A stretch of DNA of 17,445 nucleotides from Klebsiella pneumoniae (GCA_945869725.1 CAMBPO010000045.1:1-17445), one strand, 5' to 3'; positions 7,681-15,200 are shown, counted from the first letter of the stretch. Numbers and translations are program-made. The notes: generated by a model not told the origin, from the letters alone.

Positions 7681-8666
7681 CGCAGCGCCCGCACGCACAG
7701 CACCCCGGCGATCAGCACCAGCACGTCGCGCAGACGCATAATGGCGATCACGCCCAATGCGGCGCCGGCCGGCAGCCCCAGCGCCTGAAACGACCAGAAC
7801 ACTGAAGCCTCCAGGGTGCCGATGCCGCCCGGCAGAGGCAGCAGCAGTGCCAGTCTCATGGCGACCAGTATCAACACCAGGCCGCTGCTGGACAGCGCAA
7901 TGTTAAAAAAGCTCAGCACCAGCCACATCTCCACAATGATCAGTACCCAGCCGCCCAGCGATAGCAGTAAGGCCATCGATAACACCAGCTTTTGTGTGCT
8001 GATAGCCGCCCGCAGATCGCTGCCCAGGGATTGCCAATGATCGTCTATCGCTTGCAGTCGAGGGCTGCTCAGCCAACGCGCGCTGAGCTTTTCCAGTCTG
8101 CTGGATAACAGTGCTGGCTGACGGATGACAATCATCGCCAGGCCCGACAGCAACAGCAGTGCACCGGCCATCAACAGCAAGATCTGCTGCCAGTTAGTGT
8201 CTGCCTGCTCTCCAATGCCCGACACTGGCATCGACATCAGCAGACTGATGCCCAGAATCAGCATCAGAAAGTTGATCCACAGTTCAAAAAATCGATCCAG
8301 GCCCAATGACAGAATTGCGCTGTGTATTGCCATGCCGGTTCGTTTGTAGAGCCAATAAATCTGCAGGGGTTCACCACCAAACTGCGGGCCAGGCGTGATA
8401 AAACTGACGGTCTGTCCAGCCTGACGAATGATCAGCAGATGGAAAAATCCTATTGTCCCCCGCACCATGCGTGTCAGCATAAACCATCGGGTGTTGCCAG
8501 CCAGAACAACCAAAACATTGACGACTGCCCAGGCGCTCCACTGTGTCCATGTCAGCTGGCTCAGTGTTGAACCGATATCGGCCAGTGGCATCTGACTCAG
8601 CGTCCAGCTGACCAGAGCCAGCGCCACCAGCCATAGCACGGTGCCTGCATGCCGGAACTGCCGCAT
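7677..8666 (-). CDS. Flippase-like membrane protein (LPG-synthase TM / UPF0104 family)
   Basis: 329 residues with about eight hydrophobic segments. Family motifs are visible: a reentrant GPQFGGEPLQIYWLYKRTGM (93-112), LGLDRFFELW (121-130) and the C-terminal PLPGGIGTLEA. The family includes the membrane half of MprF, which flips modified lipids, and many uncharacterised proteins beside lipid- and glycan-building enzymes. A flippase or lipid-binding role at the inner membrane is inferred from the family. The start ATG 8666 shares one base with the stop of the phosphatidyltransferase gene (TGATG), so the two are translationally coupled. Its stop codon at 7677-7679 is interleaved with the PTPS stop (TTAA), leaving no room for a terminator between the convergent operons. 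Confidence 0.85.
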   Translation of the reverse strand: MRQFRHAGTVLWLVALALVSWTLSQMPLADIGSTLSQLTWTQWSAWAVVNVLVVLAGNTRWFMLTRMVRGTIGFFHLLIIRQAGQTVSFITPGPQFGGEPLQIYWLYKRTGMAIHSAILSLGLDRFFELWINFLMLILGISLLMSMPVSGIGEQADTNWQQILLLMAGALLLLSGLAMIVIRQPALLSSRLEKLSARWLSSPRLQAIDDHWQSLGSDLRAAISTQKLVLSMALLLSLGGWVLIIVEMWLVLSFFNIALSSSGLVLILVAMRLALLLPLPGGIGTLEASVFWSFQALGLPAGAALGVIAIMRLRDVLVLIAGVLCVRALR

Positions 8667-9811
8667 CAGGCACCATCCTGGCGATTGACCCAGTGGTCAT
8701 CGTGTTGCCAGAGACTGTAGCGTCCGCAGCCCAGCAGCAGAATGGCAATACTTATAAACAGGCACAGATAAAAAAGCGGTTCAGTGACCGCGATCGGGGT
8801 ATTCCACGCCAGCACCATCAGCAACAGCATCGCGCCAGCGCGCCCGGCAACACCAGCGGCCATCATCAGCACACTGACAAGTACCAACAAAACGGCGGGA
8901 ATATCCAAAGTTCTGGTGAACGGATCTGCACTCCAAGCAACGCAGGCAGCAGCCGTCAACAAAACCCGCGCTGCAGGCATCGCAACAGTGTCAGTGGCAC
9001 GTTTTATGTTTTCAAACAGCGCCTTCTGCGTTGGCTCAAACGGATTAATACGACCGCTGACAACGCACCAGTCCACCAGAAATCCGCTCAGCAACGGCAG
9101 CATAAAACCAACGCCTGCCAAGACTGTGACTCCGGCGTCAAACGGTGGCCACAACACCACCGCTACATAGCCCATCTGGAATCCAGCAAGTGTTCTGCGC
9201 AATTGACTGGGCGCCAAGGGGTAGACCGGCAGTTTGTTACGTTGGCGAATTTTTATGCCAGCCACAAACAGGTAATAGGCAACACTGACAAGCAGGTATG
9301 ACCAGTGAATTTTACCCAGCAGCAAGGCCAGTACCGGCGCAACCATCAGTCCGAGTGCGTCAAACAAGGTGTCGAGTTCAGCGCCCAACTGACTGGTGCG
9401 TCCAGTTTTGCGGGCGATGAAACCATCCACACGATCAAAGATAGCGGCAATTGAATACGCGGCGGCTGCGATCCACACAACCACGGCGGCGTCCTCAAGA
9501 ATCGCCGGAATGGCCAGGCAGCCGCCACAAGCGGCAATCAGCCATCCGCGCGTAAGGGTCATACGATTAGCCCAGCCCAGCCCGTCAAACAGGGGGACGG
9601 AGGCGTCGATCCGATTCAGGTGCAGCCGCGGACGGGTCAGCAGATAGACCAACAGCCACAACAATGAACTGATCAGCAACCATGGCAAGCTGTGGTTAAA
9701 CGGAGTGAAAAGAGTGGCAAACAAGGACATGCCGAACAGCATCAGCAATCCCAGGATACAAATGCTGCGCAATTCTGTCTGCAGAGATCGTATGTCGTTG
9801 GCTTGAGTCAT
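8666..9811 (-). CDS. CDP-alcohol phosphatidyltransferase with extended membrane C-terminus
   Basis: 381 residues from ATG 9811. The complete CDP-alcohol phosphotransferase signature D-x2-DG-x2-AR-x8-G-x3-D-x3-D is present from Asp126 to Asp151 (DRVDG at 126-130, last Asp147 and Asp151), preceded by NRMTLTRG (82-89). Such enzymes swap CMP of a CDP-linked alcohol for a second alcohol to make phosphodiester lipids. Typical members have about 180-250 residues; this one adds N-terminal helices and about 130 C-terminal residues with more hydrophobic segments ending in GCGRYSLWQ, faintly like the end of DoxX-type proteins. The extension could be a fused second membrane module. It is coupled to the flippase-like gene, implying synthesis and movement of the same lipid. 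The alcohol substrate is unknown. Confidence 0.87.
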   Translation of the reverse strand: MTQANDIRSLQTELRSICILGLLMLFGMSLFATLFTPFNHSLPWLLISSLLWLLVYLLTRPRLHLNRIDASVPLFDGLGWANRMTLTRGWLIAACGGCLAIPAILEDAAVVVWIAAAAYSIAAIFDRVDGFIARKTGRTSQLGAELDTLFDALGLMVAPVLALLLGKIHWSYLLVSVAYYLFVAGIKIRQRNKLPVYPLAPSQLRRTLAGFQMGYVAVVLWPPFDAGVTVLAGVGFMLPLLSGFLVDWCVVSGRINPFEPTQKALFENIKRATDTVAMPAARVLLTAAACVAWSADPFTRTLDIPAVLLVLVSVLMMAAGVAGRAGAMLLLMVLAWNTPIAVTEPLFYLCLFISIAILLLGCGRYSLWQHDDHWVNRQDGA

Positions 9812-9846
9812 AACCCGAGAGTGCTGTGCAGCGTGGAAGAGAACAG

Positions 9847-9869
9847 CCGGCAGCGTTTGGTGCTGCCGG
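9847..9869 (-). terminator. GC-rich hairpin downstream of the MAPEG gene
   Basis: CCGGCAGC (9847-9854) and GCTGCCGG (9862-9869) form a perfect 8-bp stem with a 7-base loop, 18 bases beyond the MAPEG stop. On the minus strand it is followed by a mixed pyrimidine stretch and not a clean U-run, so it may be a weak terminator or an attenuator before the phosphatidyltransferase gene. Confidence 0.35.
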
Positions 9870-9886
9870 GCAAGACACGTGTTGCG

Positions 9887-10273
9887 TTATCCGATGTAGC
9901 TCATGATTGCTCCGGTCATTCCGCCTAAGGCAAGGATCGTCGATGGCAGAAAGGTGAGCATGTATCCGGCGCCGCGTGACTTGGGATCCTTGACATAGGA
10001 GCGCAGGTACATTTGCCGGCCAATGATAAACACCACGCCCAGGGCAGCGGCGATGTCGGTACTGACGTAGGTTGCAAACACAAAAATGGAGGGCAAAAAC
10101 AGCACCAGACTCTCCAGTGTGTTCATGTGCACGCGGTAATATCGTTCAAAAATTGGGTCGCCGGACACGGCAGGAGCTTCTACTTTGTACGTCATGCGCG
10201 CCTTGCCTACCAGTGCTCCAAAAACGGTGTACTGAATCAACGACGCTAACACTACAATGGCTACCAGTTCCAT
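9887..10273 (-). CDS. MAPEG-family integral membrane protein
   Basis: 128 residues from ATG 10273, with AAGGA 8 bases upstream. Four hydrophobic helices and the family motif FERYYRVHMNTLE (42-54) identify a MAPEG protein (membrane-associated proteins in eicosanoid and glutathione metabolism). Eukaryotic members are microsomal glutathione transferases or leukotriene synthases; the roles of bacterial members are mostly unknown, with glutathione transferase or peroxidase activity the usual guess. It lies 75 bases upstream of the phosphatidyltransferase gene on the same strand with a hairpin between, so co-transcription is possible but unproven. It is divergent from the second methyltransferase. 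Confidence 0.85.
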   Translation of the reverse strand: MELVAIVVLASLIQYTVFGALVGKARMTYKVEAPAVSGDPIFERYYRVHMNTLESLVLFLPSIFVFATYVSTDIAAALGVVFIIGRQMYLRSYVKDPKSRGAGYMLTFLPSTILALGGMTGAIMSYIG

Positions 10274-10408
10274 TTTTTATCCTTATATTGAGGGTTGATG
10301 TTATTGGTGTCAGGCTATACAGGCCGCCTGATGTCAGGGATCATAGGCATGCCGCAGGTATAGCACAAGTACCCGGATGTCATTCACTCGTCATGGAAAG
10401 TTCACAGC

Positions 10409-11293
10409 ATGTCCGAACATCACAAGTCAGCAGAAAACAGCGCTGCTGCTATCGCCGAGTATTACAACAACAATACCCGTTTGTTTCTGGGGCTGGGGGG
10501 CAGCGGTGATGTTGCGGCAATACATCGTGCGATCTGGGCACCAGGTGTGACCGATAAGGCGCACGCATTTAACTACCTGAATGTCTGTGTCGCCAATGCG
10601 CTGCAGCCCTGTTTGCTGCTGACAGACGGCAACCAACCGCAGTTGCTGGATCTTGGCTGTGGCGTCGGCGGAACTTCTACCTGGCTGGCACAGGCGCTGG
10701 ATGCCAGCGTGACGGGTATCACCATCAGCTCGGAACAACAAAAACTCGCTACTGAGCGGGCCGCACGCTTGGGGCTCAAAAATCAGGTACGTTTTCTTCA
10801 GGGTGATTTTGCTGCGATGCCTGACCTGGACGCCAGTGATGCTGCATTTGCCATTGAGTCTTTTGTGCACGCGAGTAATGCCGAGGACTTCTTCAGCATG
10901 GCTGCGCGCTGCGTAAAGCCTGGTGGAAGGTTGGTGATCTGTGACGATTTTTTGAGTCCGCAGATCAATGCTCGTGAAGATGCCCCTGAGCAAGCAGATG
11001 CCGATGCCTGGATCAGGCGTTTTCAGCGGGGCTGGCATCTGAACAATCTGATCACTGCCGATCAGGCGGTGGCCGCTGCCTCACAACAGGGTTTTGATTT
11101 GCTCGAGTCCCATGACCTGTCTGCTTACACGCGATCCTTTCATCCGTTGTTGTTACTGATTATCAGCCAGCTGACCCGCATACCACTGCCCTGGTCGTAT
11201 TGGAACAATCTTGCCGGTGGTACGGCATTGCAAATTTGTCTGCGTCAATCGTGGACGCAGTATCGCGTGCTGGTGTGGCAACGAAGGCAGTGA
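10409..11293 (+). CDS. Class I SAM-dependent methyltransferase (MPBQ/sterol-type)
   Basis: 294 residues from ATG 10409; GGAAAG lies about 10 bases ahead. Motif I LLDLGCGVGGTSTWLA (79-94) and the following VTGITISSEQQKLATERA are characteristic of the methyltransferase 11-like branch that includes tocopherol/sterol C-methyltransferases and other small-molecule enzymes. VKPGGRLVICDDF is the expected post-motif III strand. The substrate cannot be assigned. It is preceded by a 135-base divergent region shared with the MAPEG gene. The DUF305-LVIVD gene follows 94 bases later on the same strand. Membership of the nearby pyrimidine/lipid cluster is possible but not supported by coupling. Confidence 0.83.
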   Translation: MSEHHKSAENSAAAIAEYYNNNTRLFLGLGGSGDVAAIHRAIWAPGVTDKAHAFNYLNVCVANALQPCLLLTDGNQPQLLDLGCGVGGTSTWLAQALDASVTGITISSEQQKLATERAARLGLKNQVRFLQGDFAAMPDLDASDAAFAIESFVHASNAEDFFSMAARCVKPGGRLVICDDFLSPQINAREDAPEQADADAWIRRFQRGWHLNNLITADQAVAAASQQGFDLLESHDLSAYTRSFHPLLLLIISQLTRIPLPWSYWNNLAGGTALQICLRQSWTQYRVLVWQRRQ

Positions 11294-11387
11294 CTTGCTG
11301 GCACATCAATGTTGTTCTGCCTGTGGATTCCGGATCATTTCCGTTGTAGCCTTCGGTCTGTATTGGAACGGTTTCCGGAGATAAACC

Positions 11388-13814
11388 ATGATGCGACGCA
11401 CACGCTTGTCACTTGCCATATCTGCAGCTTCTTTATTTTTCATAGGGCAGGTTTTTGCTCAACCCCCGATCATTCAGCCCGGAGCCCCGGGACAAACCAG
11501 TCGTCAAATCAGTGTAGAGGAAGCCTCTGCATTGGCAGGCACCCGCGTGACTGACGCGGATATTACGTTTATGCAGGACATGATCATGCACCATGATCAG
11601 GCCGTACAAATGACGGCCATGATTGACGGTCGCAGCCAGCGTGAAGAGGTTCGTCAATTGGGTGAACGTATTTCAGCGTCTCAGGACGATGAAATGCAGT
11701 TTATGGTGGACTGGCTCGAAGAACAGGGCCAACCAGTGATGCCGGCTGCGGCTGACCGCTCGCAGCATGCGCATCATTCAGGGCACTCCACCATGACGGG
11801 TATGCTCACGGATGCAGAGCTGGCCAACCTTCGCGCAGCGCAGGGCAATCAGTTTGACACCTTGTTTATGCAGTACATGATCAAACACCATCAGGGCGCA
11901 GTGACCATGGTGGACGAACTGTTAGCCAAACAGGGTACGGCTCAGGATCCGGTACTCTTTGAGTTTATTTCTGAGGTTAAGACCGAACAGAATAGCGAAG
12001 TAGAACGCATGACAATCATGCTGGCGACATTCTCGCCCGATCCGCGTGTGGGTCTGGGTGCCGGGTACTATGATGCTGGCCAGGCGTCCATGAACATGAA
12101 TCTGTTGGCTGCTCTGCCCAAACCGGATGGCTTTTTTGATCCGGCCAATCCTATGGGTTTGCCGATGAGCCGGCTGAATCAGGCCGGTGAGGAAGCCGGT
12201 GAAGAAGATGAAGAAGCCGAGCCGCGTCCCAGTCTGCTGGACTTTGCGAACACCGATATGGCGTTTTCCGGTGACGTGATGATTGCTGGTAACTATCACG
12301 GTTTTAACGCCTATGACATCAGCAATCCCCTGAGCCCAGTGCATCTGAGCTCCGTGGTGTGTCCGGGTGGCCAAGGTGACGTATCGGTGGTCGGTAATCT
12401 GCTGATCATGTCTGTTGAGCAAAACCGTGGCCGACTGGACTGCGGTCTTGAAGGGGTCACCGAGCGTGTCAGCGGTGAGCGCTTCCGGGGTATTCGTATA
12501 TTTGACGTCAGTGACTTCCGCATGCCGGTTCAGGTGGCTGCGGTGCAGACCTGCCGCGGTTCACACACCCACACGGTGGTAAAGGACCCTGATGTTGATG
12601 GCAATCTGCTGGTGTATATCTCTGGCACCAGCTATGTCCGGCCTGGTGAGGAACTGGATGGCTGTATTGATGATTCTCCGTTTGAGGACCCGAACTCAGC
12701 GCGCTTCCGTATCGAGGTTGTTGAGATACCAACGGCAAACCCACAAGATGCACGGATTGTCAGCCGACCTCAGGTGTTCACAGATGCAGCTTCAGGCGTG
12801 ATTGCGTCACTTTGGGAAGGCGGTGATCACGGCCCAGGTACCAACAGCACCGGCGAAACCAATCACTGCCACGACATTACAGCGTTCCCGCAGCTTGGTG
12901 TGGCCGCGGGTGCCTGTTCAGGTAATGGCATCCTGTTTGATATCTCCGATCCGTTAAATCCGCAGCGCCTTGATCAGGTGGTGGATACGGGATTTGCATA
13001 CTGGCACTCGGCAACATTCAACAACGATGGCACCAAAGTGCTGTTTACAGACGAGTGGGGCGGTGGTTCACGTGCGCGTTGTCGGTCATTTGATCCGATG
13101 AACTGGGGTGGCAACGCCATCTATGACATCGTTGATGGCAAATTGGCGTTCCGTGCTCATTACAAAATGCCTGCGCCTCAGTCTGAAGAAGAAAACTGTG
13201 TGGCACACAACGGTTCATTGATCCCTGTGCCTGGCCGCGATCTGTTTGTGCAATCGTGGTATCAGGGTGGTATTTCTGTCATGGACTTTACTGACTCATC
13301 CAACCCTGTCGAAATTGCTTACTTTGACCGCGGTCCGGTAGATTCCGAGGAGTTGGTGATGGGTGGGTACTGGTCGTCCTACTGGTACAAGGGCGTGATT
13401 TACGGAACTGAAATTGCCCGGGGCGTGGATGTGCTTGAGATGGTGCCGAGTAACTTTCTGTCTGCCAACGAAATTGCCGCTGCAAACCTGACGGCAACGG
13501 CGGTGTTGCACAATCCGCAACAGCAGCGCCAGATTGATTGGCCTGCAGAGCCGGTGGTTGCGCTTGCGCTGATGGACCAATTGCGTCGTGATGATGCGTT
13601 GCCGGCGGCGCAGGATCAGGCCTTAAGTTCGGCACTGACCAGAGCGGCAGCGGTTTTTGAAGATGGTAATGGTCAGGATACTGCGGGGGCTGAACAACTG
13701 GAGGCTTTGGCGACCGGGATGGCAGACAGCGCGGCGTCAACTGAAGGCAATACTCAGCGGCGTTATGCTGCCTTGTCATCCACAGTCAGGGATATTGCTG
13801 CGCGATTGCGTTGA
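11388..13814 (+). CDS. Exported DUF305 - LVIVD-repeat fusion protein, possible copper protein
   Basis: 808 residues from ATG 11388 (GGAG 8 bases ahead; the next codon is also ATG). A Sec signal peptide with predicted cleavage at VFA-Q (24/25) sends it to the periplasm. Two DUF305-type helical units follow: MIMHHDQAVQM (65-75) and YMIKHHQGAVTM (163-174), with a His-rich linker (HAHHSGH, 127-133). An acidic spacer (EEAGEEDEEAE) leads to a beta-propeller of LVIVD-type repeats (YHGFNAYDISNPLSPV, FRGIRIFDVSDF, GNGILFDISDPLNP, GGISVMDFTDSSNPV). Conserved-looking histidines sit on the propeller: His393/395, His481, His493/495, His540 and His607. The C-terminal ~100 residues are Ala/Gln-rich and probably helical. 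DUF305 proteins such as cyanobacterial CopM bind copper, so a metal-related role is a reasonable inference; the enzymatic activity, if any, is unknown. Confidence 0.85.
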   Translation: MMRRTRLSLAISAASLFFIGQVFAQPPIIQPGAPGQTSRQISVEEASALAGTRVTDADITFMQDMIMHHDQAVQMTAMIDGRSQREEVRQLGERISASQDDEMQFMVDWLEEQGQPVMPAAADRSQHAHHSGHSTMTGMLTDAELANLRAAQGNQFDTLFMQYMIKHHQGAVTMVDELLAKQGTAQDPVLFEFISEVKTEQNSEVERMTIMLATFSPDPRVGLGAGYYDAGQASMNMNLLAALPKPDGFFDPANPMGLPMSRLNQAGEEAGEEDEEAEPRPSLLDFANTDMAFSGDVMIAGNYHGFNAYDISNPLSPVHLSSVVCPGGQGDVSVVGNLLIMSVEQNRGRLDCGLEGVTERVSGERFRGIRIFDVSDFRMPVQVAAVQTCRGSHTHTVVKDPDVDGNLLVYISGTSYVRPGEELDGCIDDSPFEDPNSARFRIEVVEIPTANPQDARIVSRPQVFTDAASGVIASLWEGGDHGPGTNSTGETNHCHDITAFPQLGVAAGACSGNGILFDISDPLNPQRLDQVVDTGFAYWHSATFNNDGTKVLFTDEWGGGSRARCRSFDPMNWGGNAIYDIVDGKLAFRAHYKMPAPQSEEENCVAHNGSLIPVPGRDLFVQSWYQGGISVMDFTDSSNPVEIAYFDRGPVDSEELVMGGYWSSYWYKGVIYGTEIARGVDVLEMVPSNFLSANEIAAANLTATAVLHNPQQQRQIDWPAEPVVALALMDQLRRDDALPAAQDQALSSALTRAAAVFEDGNGQDTAGAEQLEALATGMADSAASTEGNTQRRYAALSSTVRDIAARLR

Positions 13815-13861
13815 TCTTGTATGAAAAAATCGCAAAAGCTGATGACAGCTGTAACAATCGA

Positions 13862-13892
13862 TTACTGCTGTGACAGGTGATAACAGCAGTAA
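13862..13892. terminator. 10-bp hairpin downstream of the DUF305-LVIVD gene
   Basis: TTACTGCTGT (13862-13871) and ACAGCAGTAA (13883-13892) are perfect inverted repeats with an 11-base loop, 48 bases after the stop codon. No U-run follows on either strand, so it is at best a Rho-independent-like 3' end structure, or an mRNA-stabilising or protein-binding palindrome. Confidence 0.35.
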
Positions 13893-13907
13893 AAGATGAG
13901 GACGGCC

Positions 13908-14090
13908 GCAACCGGCGCCGGCAGCCGCGCCGGATCGGCCGCATCCTTTGAGAGGACGCCCGGCGCTGCGCAACTCGTCCTCAGGTGCTGCGCACCTTGC
14001 GAACTCGGACAGTGCTCGCGCTGGTTCGGGCGCCCCCGCAAAGGATACGCGCGGCCTGATTGATCCGGATCGGCTGCCGGCGCCGGTTGC
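13908..14090. repeat. 183-base imperfect palindrome (MITE-like or structured RNA element)
   Basis: The outer arms 13908-13927 and 14071-14090 are a perfect 20-bp inverted repeat. Pairing continues inward with bulges: CCGGATC (13930-13936) with GATCCGG (14062-14068), GGCCGC (13937-13942) with GCGGCC (14051-14056), and ATCCTTTG (13943-13950) with CAAAGGAT (14039-14046), 41 bp in all. The remaining 88-base centre has its own hairpins: GAGGACG (13952-13958) with CGTCCTC (13976-13982), and AGGTGC-TGC-GCACCT (13983-13997). No transposase, clear target duplication or integron attC motif is seen. It could be a non-autonomous mobile repeat, a REP-like element or a structured RNA. Confidence 0.7.
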
Positions 14091-14134
14091 TCACTCTGAA
14101 TTCACTGATCGTGCATCATTTAGTCTCGAGTGGT

Positions 14135-14165
14135 TTGTAATATATGTTCTGTAACTTTTTATATT
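14135..14165 (+). promoter_or_regulatory. Weak candidate promoter for the glycosidase-like gene
   Basis: TTGTAA (14135-14140) and TATATT (14160-14165, 5/6 to the -10 consensus) are separated by 19 bases in an AT-rich stretch that contrasts with the GC-rich palindrome just upstream. The start codon is 24 bases beyond the -10 box. Confidence 0.3.
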
Positions 14166-14189
14166 TATGGATATAACTTAGAGGTTCTC

Positions 14190-15200
14190 ATGTTGGCTTT
14201 GTCCAGAAAAATACGTCCAGTGATGCTGACGCTGCTGACGGGCGTGTTGATGTCAGTTGCTCATGCCCAGGATTTATCACAGGTCACGGTGACACGGCTG
14301 TTGGATGAACCGATTATCACGCCGGCGTTGGATGCGCGCATGGGCAGTAATATTCAGGGGCCATCGCTGATCAGGGTACCTGAGTGGGTAGAAGACCCGC
14401 TGGGTGCGTACTACCTGTATTTCTCGGATCACAAGGGCGAGTACATCCGGCTGGCGTATGCTGATGCGTTGACCGGACCTTGGACCGTGTATTCGCCAGG
14501 TACGCTGCAATTGTCAGCGTCACACTTTCCTGAGACCTGTCCGCCGTGTTCGGTACCAGAGGATAGTGTGGTGCCAGCGTATGCACATATTGCGTCGCCC
14601 GACGTGATTGTTCGTGAGGATAGCCAGGAGCTGGTGATGTATGTGCATGGCCGTGACCCGATGGTACAGGTGACACGTTTGGCCACGTCATCGGATGGCA
14701 TTGATTTTGAAGGCGCGCCTGAAATACTTGGCCGGCCTTATTTCCGCACTTTCCAGTACAAGGACTCTTGGTACGGGCTGGCGATGCCGGGATTTATTTA
14801 CCGCTCGCAAGACGGATACACAGCTTTTGAAGAAGGCCCGCGTTTTTTTAATGATGAGATGCGCCATTCAGCGGTGTTGGTGCGCGGCGACACCTTGTAT
14901 GTATTTTGGACACAGGTCGGACACGCTCCGGAGAGCATTCTGCTGACTGCCATCACCATGGGAGATGATTGGACAGCTTGGTCGGAGTCAGAAACTGTTG
15001 AAGTGCTCAGGCCTGAGCGCAGCTGGGAGGGCGCTGGTTTGCCGGTGATTCCGTCAGTCAGGGGTGACATCATAGTTCCGGCCAATCAGCTGCGCGATCC
15101 GGCGGTGTTTGAGGAAGACGGTCAGGTTTATCTGTTGTACTCAGTCGCTGGTGAAAGTGGTATCGCCATTGCTCGTGTTGATGGCCTCCCGCAAATCTGA
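14190..15200 (+). CDS. Exported five-bladed beta-propeller glycosidase-like protein
   Basis: 336 residues from ATG 14190, chosen because GAGG lies 6-7 bases ahead and the protein then opens with a good Sec signal peptide (Lys/Arg near residues 6-9, hydrophobic core, AHA-Q cleavage near 26). The mature part has the repeated pattern of GH43/GH32/GH117-type propellers: PSLIRVPEW...YYLYFSDHKGEYIRLAYA, HIASPDVIV...ELVMYVHG, MRHSAVLVRGDTLYVFWTQ and LRDPAVFEEDGQVYLLYSVAGESGIAIARV. These folds commonly hydrolyse plant or algal polysaccharide-derived glycosides, but I cannot assign the family or the catalytic acids with certainty, so the substrate is open. It stands alone: a long structured gap precedes it and a convergent HAD phosphatase follows after 20 bases. 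Confidence 0.75.
   Translation: MLALSRKIRPVMLTLLTGVLMSVAHAQDLSQVTVTRLLDEPIITPALDARMGSNIQGPSLIRVPEWVEDPLGAYYLYFSDHKGEYIRLAYADALTGPWTVYSPGTLQLSASHFPETCPPCSVPEDSVVPAYAHIASPDVIVREDSQELVMYVHGRDPMVQVTRLATSSDGIDFEGAPEILGRPYFRTFQYKDSWYGLAMPGFIYRSQDGYTAFEEGPRFFNDEMRHSAVLVRGDTLYVFWTQVGHAPESILLTAITMGDDWTAWSESETVEVLRPERSWEGAGLPVIPSVRGDIIVPANQLRDPAVFEEDGQVYLLYSVAGESGIAIARVDGLPQI

Larger units (their letters stand above)
13815..14189. other. Long intergenic region with structured DNA
   Basis: This 375-base gap between the DUF305-LVIVD gene and the glycosidase-like gene holds no convincing gene. From left to right it contains a small hairpin (AGCTG-ATGA-CAGCT near 13838), a 10-bp hairpin at 13862-13892, a GC-rich imperfect palindrome at 13908-14090, and an AT-rich promoter-like stretch at 14135-14165 before the next gene. 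A 68-codon open frame across the palindrome (13948-14154) looks like a by-product of the repeat. Confidence 0.7.

Noticed and set aside
8693..9301. 202-codon plus-strand frame opposite the phosphatidyltransferase
   Set aside because: The Gln/His/Arg-rich translation has no domain and is antisense to a perfect CDP-alcohol phosphotransferase motif.
10427..11038. 203-codon minus-strand frame opposite the second methyltransferase
   Set aside because: No family features; the plus strand encodes a clear SAM-binding motif.
11922..12422. 166-codon minus-strand frame inside the DUF305-LVIVD gene
   Set aside because: His/Thr-rich shadow of the plus-strand coding sequence with no domain of its own.
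13908..14090. Integron attC site or insertion-sequence ends
   Set aside because: The outer ends do not give the RYYYAAC/GTTRRRY core pair, there is no integrase or transposase in the window and no clear target-site duplication.
13948..14154. 68-codon plus-strand open frame in the intergenic palindrome
   Set aside because: It is translated straight through the inverted repeat, has low-complexity composition and no ribosome site; probably an artefact of the GC-rich repeat.
14130..14189. GTG 14130 as start of the glycosidase-like gene
   Set aside because: It would put 20 extra residues in front of a normal signal peptide, and GAGG with ATG 14190 is a better start.
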